In this document: positions 7,574 through 16,264 of the stretch, piece by piece
How positions within the stretch are numbered: position 1 is the stretch's first letter
Layout of the letters: the number at the start of each line of letters is the position of its first letter
Assembly: GCA_025356735.1 (NCBI GenBank)
Contig: JANXRT010000152.1
Coordinates: 1 to 22,654, forward strand
Direction of reading: 5' to 3'
DNA length: 22,654 bases
Origin: Acetobacteraceae bacterium
Lineage (GTDB): Bacteria > Pseudomonadota > Alphaproteobacteria > Acetobacterales > Acetobacteraceae
Notes under the pieces: generated by a model
Database searches by the model: none
What the model saw: only the letters and a program-made list of their open reading frames with translations
Told to the model about the DNA's origin: nothing
Made by a program: the position numbers and the translations under genes

Positions 7574-8026
7574 ATGCGACACCCGATCGCGACCTTGAAG
7601 CCATGGCTGCTGCTGGCGGTGCTGGTTGCGCCGATGCCGTGCTTCGCCCAGCAGACGCCGGCCGGGCGCTGGCGGACCTTCGACGATAAAAGCGGGAAGG
7701 AACGCGGCCTGATGGTGATCGAGGACCATGACGGCACCCTGACCGGCCGTGTCGGCGGCATCCTGGACCCGGTTGAGGCGGCGCGGGTATGCGAGAACTG
7801 CAAGGATGCACGCCGCGGGCAGCCAGTCGTGGGCATGATCGTGATGACCGGGATGCGCCGGGACGGCGGCAAATGGGATGGCGGCGAAATCCTCGATCCA
7901 GAAACCGGGTCCATCTACCATTGCACGATGGAGCTGCAGGATGGCGGTGCCAAGCTGAACGTGCGCGGCTATATCGGCATTTCGCTGTTCGGCCGGTCGC
8001 AGACCTGGCTGCGTCAGGGGAGCTAG
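7574..8026 (+). CDS. Secreted DUF2147 protein
   Basis: A 150-residue protein with a cleavable signal peptide: positive start MRHPIATLK, hydrophobic PWLLLAVLVAPMP and a probable cut after CFA (residue 25). The mature part has features of the DUF2147 (COG4731) family: GRWRTFDDKSGKERGLMVI near the start, GRVGGILDP, the cysteine pair VCENCKDARRGQPVVGMIVM (Cys73, Cys76), WDGGEILDPETGSIYHCTMEL, and a C-terminal LNVRGYIGISLFGRSQTW. The family is predicted to be a small beta-barrel exported to the periplasm or outer membrane, with no established reaction. Its ATG directly follows the stop of the flavoprotein gene, so it is co-transcribed with the polyketide cluster. A role in handling or exporting the lipid product is a guess from context only. 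Confidence 0.87.
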   Translation: MRHPIATLKPWLLLAVLVAPMPCFAQQTPAGRWRTFDDKSGKERGLMVIEDHDGTLTGRVGGILDPVEAARVCENCKDARRGQPVVGMIVMTGMRRDGGKWDGGEILDPETGSIYHCTMELQDGGAKLNVRGYIGISLFGRSQTWLRQGS

Positions 8027-8030
8027 GCAG

Positions 8031-10412
8031 CTACATCCCCTCCAACCCGACGCTTGAGGGTGAAAATCCAAGCGCGCGAGGGTCGATGCTCATGCCGAGT
8101 TGGGCTGGGCTGGCAGCATCGGGGAAGCTCAGGCGCAGGCGCAGGATGTAGCGGCCGTCGGCATTACGCCGCAGCCACGCCCGGTTCAGACGCAGCCGGA
8201 CAAAGCCCTCGCCATCCAAGTTCTGCCATGCCAGAGGAGCGGACTGCCCCACGACTTCCATGCCGACCCGCTGGATCGGTAGCCCTGGCCCCGTGAAGGC
8301 CACGCCCTTGATGACCAGTGTCGAGGTCTCCGGCAGGTCGGCGGCCAGAGGAAGGATCATTTCGGCCTGGGACTGCGACCAGACCGAACCCTCGTCCTGC
8401 GGCCACCAGCCGTCTGCCAGATAGCCGCTGGCGCGGGCCTGCGGACCCAGCACACGCACGTCGCCGATCGACAGCACCTGACCGCCATCCCGGCTGCTCA
8501 GCGGATCGATAGGCGCCGTGCAGGCTGAACACCGGTGCCAGCCCGGCGCCGCCACCAGGATGCCGTCGACGCGGCCAAATCCGTCCGCCGCCGGATCGAT
8601 CCTTGCTGCCGCCGCCAGCGCGAACTCGGGTGCCAGGACGTACAGCGTTCCGGGATCGAGGTTTGGAGGCAGGCTGTCATGCGGCCTGCCGACGCCGCTC
8701 CATAGCAGGTCTGTCCAGTCGATGAACCGCGTGCCGCGGGCGCCCGGGCCGGCCGCGCGAAGGTAGGCCTCGCCGATCAGGGTTTGCGCCGGGCCCGACA
8801 GTTGAACGACCGTGCGATAGCGCGTCGCCGCCTGGGCCCAGAACCGGCTGATGAGGCGGCGCGGCTCCTCGCGCCTGGCGTCGCAGGCACTGACGACGGG
8901 GCCGCCAGGACCATCGAAGCCGCTGCCGACAGGCCGGCAGTTGGCAAGCTCCGGATCGAGGCCGATCTCGCCCAGTTCCGGGAATCGGCCGGCGGGGTGG
9001 CCCTGGGTCAGGACGACGATGCGCCCGGCATGGTCCTTAACCAGCCGGGCCATCTCGTCATGCAGCTTCCAGCCGCGCGCCTCCAGCACCGTGTTGCCGA
9101 CATTGATCACCTGCACGCCCGCGCGCGGCGGCATCAGCGCGACAAGATGGCTTACCGGACCCCGAAAGGTCAGCACGATCAGCATGCCCGGCTCGACCCA
9201 GCCCATGTCGGCGCGCAACGTTTGATCCGCATATGGCACTCGCGCCGGCTCCGGGTACCGCGTCGCGGCGACCGTCAGGCCGAGTACGAGCACCAGCCCG
9301 CCGATCGCTGCCCGGCCGTGTAAGATGCGCATGAGCAGCAGCGGGATGGATAGGCCGGCGACGATTTCGAGGATGACGGCGTAGCGCAGGATCGAGCTGG
9401 TCGTGAGCCAGGCAACATAGCCGGCGGCAAGGAATACAAGCACCGCGCGCTGTATCGGGGAGAAACCGGGCTCTCGGTCACTGGTCCTTGCCACGACACG
9501 GCGTGCCGCCGACATCAGCAACACGGCCAGGCCGAGGCACAGCAGGATGGCGCCGCGCGGATCTCGAAACGGCAATTCGCCCGGCAGCCGGTCGCCGCCG
9601 ATCCAATACAGCGGATAAAACAGCCACTGGAGAATCCCGTGCGGCAGAAAGCGATCGTCGATCACGCTGGCCGGTGGATACCATAGCGATCGAAACACCC
9701 CGTTGAACATCGGGAATGTCGGGTTGCCGAAACGATCGTAGAGCCGCAGCGCCCACCAGCCATCGCTGATCGCGAAGCCGGCGATCCATCCGGCCCCGAA
9801 CAGGAACGCCGCTCGCAGCATCTGACGTGGCCGGTGCAGGCTGAGGACCGCCAGGCCTGCAGCGAGCGCATAGACCGTGGCGGTGAGCTTGAGGCCCGCC
9901 GCCACGCCGAACATCGCGGCTCCGGCGACCAGCCCGCGACTACTGGGCGGTTTGGTGCTGGCGTCCCGCAACAGGAGGTAAAGGCCGGCGAGCATCACGG
10001 CGCCGACCGGCAGGTCATCCGTTGTCGAACCGATTTGCGAAACCACCGCCGCCCCGGTGATACCGAGCGCCACGGCGACGATGGCCGGCAGCCGGCCATG
10101 GCCGTAGATCAAGGCGGCGAGACGGGCCGCGAAATAGATGGCGGCGCCGAACCAAAGCCCCATGAAGCCGGCCAGCCAGCGCGGGTGGTTCTGCCATGGC
10201 CCCAACGCAAGGCCAGCATATACGGCATCGAGCACCGGGTTGAGGTAGCCCTGCATCCCGGCAGCCAGCAGGTCCGCCTTGAACCGCCCGCCAAGCAATG
10301 CGGCGCCGTTGTAGAGATGGTAGTTGAGCATGTCCCAGCTGGCGTCTTGACCGAGCCAGATTGAAACCACGCAGCCAAGCGCCAGGCAGCCGAGCGCCAG
10401 AAAGGCTTGCAA
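8031..10412 (-). CDS. Large polytopic membrane protein, GT-C glycosyltransferase-like
   Basis: A 793-residue protein. The first half or more contains many hydrophobic segments, such as AFLALGCLALGCVVSIWL at the N-terminus, WLAGFMGLWFGAAIYFAARL and LPAIVAVALGITGAAVV. The last third or so (SGPAQTLIGEAYLR to the end) is soluble and beta-rich. The first periplasmic loop has GQDASWDMLNYHLYNG, an acidic patch like those of GT-C lipid-linked-sugar glycosyltransferases. No named family is recognised with confidence. The only available start is a TTG at 10412, eight bases after the GH15 stop; no ATG or GTG lies in frame before an upstream stop, and the ribosome site is weak. It probably shares a transcript with the GH15 gene. 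Its 3' end is only 4 bp from the convergent DUF2147 gene. Confidence 0.75.
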   Translation of the reverse strand: MQAFLALGCLALGCVVSIWLGQDASWDMLNYHLYNGAALLGGRFKADLLAAGMQGYLNPVLDAVYAGLALGPWQNHPRWLAGFMGLWFGAAIYFAARLAALIYGHGRLPAIVAVALGITGAAVVSQIGSTTDDLPVGAVMLAGLYLLLRDASTKPPSSRGLVAGAAMFGVAAGLKLTATVYALAAGLAVLSLHRPRQMLRAAFLFGAGWIAGFAISDGWWALRLYDRFGNPTFPMFNGVFRSLWYPPASVIDDRFLPHGILQWLFYPLYWIGGDRLPGELPFRDPRGAILLCLGLAVLLMSAARRVVARTSDREPGFSPIQRAVLVFLAAGYVAWLTTSSILRYAVILEIVAGLSIPLLLMRILHGRAAIGGLVLVLGLTVAATRYPEPARVPYADQTLRADMGWVEPGMLIVLTFRGPVSHLVALMPPRAGVQVINVGNTVLEARGWKLHDEMARLVKDHAGRIVVLTQGHPAGRFPELGEIGLDPELANCRPVGSGFDGPGGPVVSACDARREEPRRLISRFWAQAATRYRTVVQLSGPAQTLIGEAYLRAAGPGARGTRFIDWTDLLWSGVGRPHDSLPPNLDPGTLYVLAPEFALAAAARIDPAADGFGRVDGILVAAPGWHRCSACTAPIDPLSSRDGGQVLSIGDVRVLGPQARASGYLADGWWPQDEGSVWSQSQAEMILPLAADLPETSTLVIKGVAFTGPGLPIQRVGMEVVGQSAPLAWQNLDGEGFVRLRLNRAWLRRNADGRYILRLRLSFPDAASPAQLGMSIDPRALGFSPSSVGLEGM

Positions 10413-10420
10413 CGCGACGG

Positions 10421-12259
10421 CTATGATCTGGCCGTGGCTGTCTCGTTCCTGCGCCGCCTTGCCGCGTCAAGCCGCATCGCAGTCGAGATCAGGGCGGTGT
10501 GGGAGAATGCCTGCGGGAAGTTGCCGACCTGGCGCCGGCTGTGTGGATCGTACTGTTCCGACAGCAGCCCGACATCGTTGCGCAACGCGAGCAGACGGGC
10601 GAACAGCGCCTCGGCCTCGGCGTCGCGGCCGAGCATGCTGTAGATGTCGGCGAGCCAGAAGCTGCACGCGAGGAAGGCGCCCTCGCCCGGTGGCAGCCCG
10701 TCGACGCCGGCGGGGGTCTGGTAGCGCAGCACGAAGCCATCGACCAGCAGCTGGCGCTCAATCTCGGCCACCGTGCCGACCACGCGGGGGTCGTTGGGCG
10801 GCAGGAAGCCGATGCGCGCGATCAGCAGCAGGCTGGCATCCATCTCGCGGCTGCCGAAGCTCTGGGTGAACGCGTTCAGCTGCGCGTCGTAACCCTGCTC
10901 GCAGACTGTGGCGTGGATGGCGTCGCGCACCGTTCGCCACCGTTCGAGCGGCGCTTCCAGGTCGTAGCGCTCGGCGTCGGCCACCGAGCGGTCGAAGGCG
11001 AGCCAGGCCATCATCTTGGAAAAGGTGAAGTTCCGGCGGCCGCCGCGGACTTCCCACATCCCCTCGTCCGGCTCCTGCCAGATCGTCTCCAGATGTTCCA
11101 TCATGGCACATTGCAGCGGCCACGCCGACGCCTCATGGGTCAATCCGCCGACGCGGGCGCGGCTTAGCGCGCCCATGATCTCGCCATAGATGTCGAGCTG
11201 GAGCTGGTCGGCCGCCGCGTTGCCGATCCGCACCGGGCTGGCGCCCTGGTAGCCGGGCAGCCAAGGCAGCTCGAACTCGGTCAGCCGCCGCTCGCCGGCG
11301 ACGCCGTACATGATCTGGAGCTGGTTGGGGCTGCCGGCAATGGCCCGGTGCAGCCAGTCGCGCCAGGACTGCGCCTCATCGTAGTAGCCGCCCTCCATGA
11401 GCGAATACAGCGTCAAGGCCGCGTCGCGCAGCCAGCAGAACCGGTAGTCCCAGTTGCGCTCGCCGCCAAGCTGCTCGGGCAGCGAGGTCGTTGCCGCGGC
11501 GACGATGCCGCCGGTGGCTTCATAGGTTAGTGCCTTCAGGGTCAGCAGCGATCGCTGTATCTCGTCGCTCCATCGGCCGTCATGCCCGCAGCTGTCCGAC
11601 CAGGCCCGCCAGTGCGCGTCGGTCCGCGCCAGCGCCGCCTCGGGATCGAAGGCTTGCGCCAACGGCAGATGCGAGGCGCGGTGGGACAGCACGAAAGCCA
11701 GGCGCTGGCCGGCGCTGACGGTGAAGGTGGCGGCGGTCGCCATGTCGGCGCCGACGAGCCGGACCGGGGATCGAAGCAGCACCCGCTCCGGCCCGGCGAC
11801 CGCGCTGATGCCATCGCCATCGGGCAGCCGCTCGACCCATGGCACCGAAACTCCATAGTCGAAGCGCAGGGTGAGGACCATCTTCATGGCGACCTCGCCG
11901 CCGCGGCTCTCGACGATGCGCACGATTGCGGAGTTTTCCATGCCCATCGGCATGAAGTCGATCAGCGCAACGCTTCCGGCCGCGGTTTCGATCAATGTTT
12001 CCAGGATCATCGTGCCATCCCGGTAGGCGCGCTTGACCCGAATGGCGGGCTCGGCGGGCGCTATCCGCCAGCTGCCGTTATCCGACGTGCCGAGCAGGCC
12101 GGCGAAGCAGGCGGCGCTGTCAAAGCGCGGCCAGCACAGCCAGTCGATGGAACCGTTGAGGCCGACCAGCGCCGCCGTTTGGCAGTCGCCGATTATGGCA
12201 TAGTCCTCGATCGGCAGCGGCGCTTGCGGGGTTTCAGGCCAGGCGGACGATTCGGACAT
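10421..12259 (-). CDS. Glycoside hydrolase family 15 (glucoamylase/trehalase-like)
   Basis: A 612-residue protein with an N-terminal beta-sandwich domain (PIEDYAIIGDCQTAALVGLNGSIDWLCWPRFD at 16-47) and a C-terminal (alpha/alpha)6 barrel. Hallmarks are GGERNWDYRFCWLRDAALTLY (265-285), QEPDEGMWEVRG (395-406) with the predicted acid Glu399, and SEQYDPHSRRQVGNFPQAFSH (567-587) with the predicted base Glu568. The protein has no signal peptide and should act in the cytoplasm. Bacterial GH15 enzymes of this architecture hydrolyse alpha-glucans or, in some actinobacteria, trehalose; the substrate here is undecided. I chose the ATG at 12259 over an in-frame GTG at 12268. It is divergent from the MerR gene and followed at 8 bp by the membrane protein. 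Confidence 0.92.
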   Translation of the reverse strand: MSESSAWPETPQAPLPIEDYAIIGDCQTAALVGLNGSIDWLCWPRFDSAACFAGLLGTSDNGSWRIAPAEPAIRVKRAYRDGTMILETLIETAAGSVALIDFMPMGMENSAIVRIVESRGGEVAMKMVLTLRFDYGVSVPWVERLPDGDGISAVAGPERVLLRSPVRLVGADMATAATFTVSAGQRLAFVLSHRASHLPLAQAFDPEAALARTDAHWRAWSDSCGHDGRWSDEIQRSLLTLKALTYEATGGIVAAATTSLPEQLGGERNWDYRFCWLRDAALTLYSLMEGGYYDEAQSWRDWLHRAIAGSPNQLQIMYGVAGERRLTEFELPWLPGYQGASPVRIGNAAADQLQLDIYGEIMGALSRARVGGLTHEASAWPLQCAMMEHLETIWQEPDEGMWEVRGGRRNFTFSKMMAWLAFDRSVADAERYDLEAPLERWRTVRDAIHATVCEQGYDAQLNAFTQSFGSREMDASLLLIARIGFLPPNDPRVVGTVAEIERQLLVDGFVLRYQTPAGVDGLPPGEGAFLACSFWLADIYSMLGRDAEAEALFARLLALRNDVGLLSEQYDPHSRRQVGNFPQAFSHTALISTAMRLDAARRRRNETATARS

Positions 12260-12343
12260 GGAAACCACAATGAACGGTTGCGTGGCGGAGTTCTAGCCTT
12301 TCGTCCGGCGAAAAAGCCTAGACAAGCGAATTCTTCCATATTA

Positions 12344-12351
12344 CGTATACG
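12344..12351. promoter_or_regulatory. Candidate MerR operator palindrome
   Basis: CGTATACG is a perfect 8-bp palindrome inside ATTACGTATACGG, 25 bp before the predicted MerR start in the 117-bp gap between the divergent GH15 and MerR genes. MerR-family regulators of acyl-CoA catabolism bind short palindromes containing ACGT-like cores within long promoter spacers. The match is suggestive only, and I could not define matching -35 and -10 boxes. Confidence 0.3.
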
Positions 12352-12376
12352 GCAGTTAGATAGCGAAAACGATATA

Positions 12377-12780
12377 GTGGCGGATTTGTTCACGATCGGC
12401 GAGCTGGCGACGGAGTTCTCGTTGTCGCCGCGCGCCATCCGGTTCTATGAGGACCAGGGGCTGCTGTCGCCGTCGCGCGCCGGCACCACCCGGATCTATG
12501 CCAAGCGCGACCGCGCCCGTCTGCAGCTCATATTGCGCGGCAAGCGTCTTGGCTTCTCCCTGGCCGACATCCGCGAGTTCCTTGGGCTCTACGATGCCGA
12601 CCGTGGCAAGCACCGGCAGATGGCGATGACCCTGGAGCGCACCCGTGCGAGAATCGCCGAACTTGAGATCCAATTGCAGGACATCACCGTGACACTGTCC
12701 GAGTTGCGCGTGATGGCGGACGGGATCGTCGCCTACCAGCGTGACGCGGACACAACGAAACCAATTAGGAGCGCCCGAGC

Positions 12781-12784
<4 letters not shown>
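12377..12784 (+). CDS. MerR-family transcriptional regulator
   Basis: A 135-residue protein starting at GTG 12377. The winged-helix DNA-binding domain runs LFTIGELATEFSLSPRAIRFYEDQGLLSPSRAGTTRIYAKRDRARL (about 4-49), a clear MerR signature, followed by the helix GKRLGFSLADIREFLGLYDAD. The dimerisation coiled coil (RQMAMTLERTRARIAELEIQLQDITVTLSELRVMAD) comes next. There are no C-terminal cysteines for metal binding, in line with the MerR/LiuR type that controls branched-chain or fatty acyl-CoA degradation. The start is set by the domain boundary; the reading frame continues far upstream through the antisense of the GH15 gene, which is not credible. Its TGA overlaps the thiolase ATG (ATGA at 12781-12784), so regulator and beta-oxidation genes form one operon and are probably autoregulated. 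Confidence 0.9.
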
Positions 12785-13934
<1,150 letters not shown>

Positions 13935-13938
<4 letters not shown>

Positions 13939-16253
13939 ACGTCGAAAAATGCGCCGTGCTCGGCGCCGGGCTGATGGGCAGCGGCATCGCTGCCCACCTG
14001 GCCAATGCCGGCTATCCAACGTTGCTGCTCGACATGTTGCCAAAGAATGGCGACGGCCGGAACTCGGTGGCCCAGGGTGCGATCGACAGGCTGCTGCGCG
14101 CCGATCCGCAGCCGCTCATGTCGCCGGAGTTTGCAAGGTTGATCACGCCGGGCAACTTTGACGACGATCTGGGGAAATTGGCTGACTGCGACTGGATCAT
14201 CGAGGTCATCGTCGAGGACCTCGGCGCCAAGCGCGCGATGTACGATCGCATCGATGCGGTGCGCAAGCCGGGCAGCATCGTTTCAAGCAATACCAGCACC
14301 ATCCCGCTACGTGCGCTGACTTCCAAACAGTCGGAAGCGTTCAAGCGTGACTTCTGCATTACCCATTTCTTCAATCCGCCGCGCTACATGCGGCTGCTGG
14401 AGATCGTCAGCGGTCCGGACACCCGCGCCGACGCTGTCGCAGAGATCTCGAAACTCTGCGACGTGCGGCTCGGCAAGGGCGTGGTGCATTGCAAGGACAC
14501 GCCAGGCTTCATCGCCAACCGCATCGGCACCTACTGGATCACCTGCGCCATCAACGAGGCGATCGAGTGCGGGCTGAAGGTCGAGGAAGCGGACGCCGCG
14601 CACCGGCCGATGGGCATCCCGAGCACCGGCGTATTCGGCTTGGTCGATCTGGTCGGACTCGATCTGATGCCGTTGGTGTCGAAGTCGATGCTGACCAGCC
14701 TGCCGCCCGACGATGATTTTCGCCGTATCTTCAAGGAGCATCCGGTGCTCGGCCGGATGATCGCCGAGGGCAATGTCGGGCGGAAGGGCAAGGGCGGGTT
14801 CTACCGCATGGCGGGGCGCGGCGCCGATCGGGTGCGTGAGGCGATCGACCTTGTGACCGGCAGCTATCGGGCCGCCGAGAAGCCGAGCCTGGACGCGGTG
14901 GATGCCGGCCGGCGCAGCCTGGCCGCGCTGGCCGACCATCCAAGCTCGGTCGGTGCGTACTCTCGCGCCGTGTTGGTGCAGACGCTGGTCTATGCGGCCT
15001 CCTTGGTACCGGCAATCTCTGAGAACATACCCGACGTCGATGCCGCGATGCGGCTGGGCTACGCCTGGGGCGAGGGTCCGTTCGAGCTGATCGACAAGCT
15101 GGGCACCGATTGGCTGGTGGACGCGGCCGTTACTGCAGGCTTGACGGTGCCGCCGCTGCTGGAACTGGCACGCGGCAGAAGCTTTTACCGGATCGAGAAC
15201 GGTGAGCTGCAATGCCTGACACCCTCTGGCGAGTATGCGCCCGTATTGCGCCCGAATGGCGTGCTGCTGCTATCTGATATCCGGCGCGCCGCCAAGCCGC
15301 TGCTGAAAAACGCATCGGCGAGCGTCTGGGACATCGGCGACGGCGTGCTGTGCTTCGAGTTCACCAGCAAGATGAACGCGCTCGATCCGGAAATCCTTGG
15401 GCTGCTCGGCAAGACCATTGGTCGGGTCGCCCATTCCTACAAAGGCCTTGTCGTCTACAACGAGGGCGAAAACTTCTCCGTCGGCGCCAATCTTGGCTTG
15501 GCTTTGTTCGCCGCCAACATTGCCGCTTGGCCGGAAATTGAAAAACAAATCGCCGCCGGACAGGCCGCCTACAAGGCGCTGAAATACGCCCCCTTCCCCA
15601 GCGTCGCCGCCCCTGCCGGCATGGCGCTCGGCGGTGGCTGCGAAATCCTGCTGCATTGCTCGGCGGTCCAGGCCCATTCCGAAACCTATGCCGGGCTGGT
15701 CGAGGTCGGCGTCGGGCTGCTGCCCGGCTGGGGCGGCTGCAAGGAGCTTCTGGCGCGCTGGCAAGCCAATCCCAAGATGCCGCGCGGGCCGATGCCAGCG
15801 GTCAGCAAGGTTTTCGAGATCATTTCCACGGCACAGGTTAGCAAGTCGGCGGTGCAGGCACAGAGGCTTGGCTTCCTGCGGCCAACCGATGGCGTGACGA
15901 TGAACCGCGACCGGCTGCTGCAGGACGCGAAGAACCGCGTGCTGGAAATGGCCAAGGATTACCAACCGCCGAAGTCCGCCGAATACCGTCTGCCCGGGCC
16001 AGGCGGCCGCGCCACGCTCGAGGTGGCGGTCGAGGGCTTTGCCGCCGTCGGCCGCGCCACGCCGCACGATGTCGTGGTGTCCAAAGCGGTCGCGCGGGTG
16101 CTGACCGGCGGCGATGCCGATCCGCTCGACATCCTGACCGAGGACGACATCACCGACCTGGAGCGCGTCGGCTTCCTGGAACTGCTGCGCACCCCGGGAA
16201 CTCTGGCGCGCACCGAGCACATGCTGAACACCGGCAAGCCGCTGCGCAATTAA
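13935..16253 (+). CDS. 3-hydroxyacyl-CoA dehydrogenase / enoyl-CoA hydratase (FadN-like bifunctional)
   Basis: A 772-residue bifunctional beta-oxidation enzyme with dehydrogenase first and hydratase last, as in Bacillus FadN and opposite to FadB/FadJ. The NAD-binding motif VLGAGLMGSGIAAHLANAG is at 8-26. The dehydrogenase catalytic region has SSNTST (117-122) and His144 in ITHFFNPPRYMRLLEIV, and the C-terminal dehydrogenase domain runs to about 420. The hydratase/crotonase half has the oxyanion loop GENFSVGANLGL (511-522), Glu570 in AGMALGGGCEIL and Glu590 in AGLVEVGVGLLPGWGG. It should hydrate enoyl-CoA and oxidise 3-hydroxyacyl-CoA with NAD+. It starts at GTG 13935, which overlaps the frameshifted thiolase stop; the ancestral thiolase frame would end at 13931, leaving three bases between. 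It shares the operon with the thiolase and acyl-CoA dehydrogenase. Confidence 0.93.
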
Positions 16254-16264
16254 GGATCTGAAAC

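Noticed and set aside
6224..8071. A 615-codon open frame on the minus strand opposite the flavoprotein and DUF2147 genes
   Set aside because: It is rich in Arg, His, Gln and Pro with no recognisable domain, and lies antisense to genes with clear motifs. Long antisense frames are expected at this GC content.
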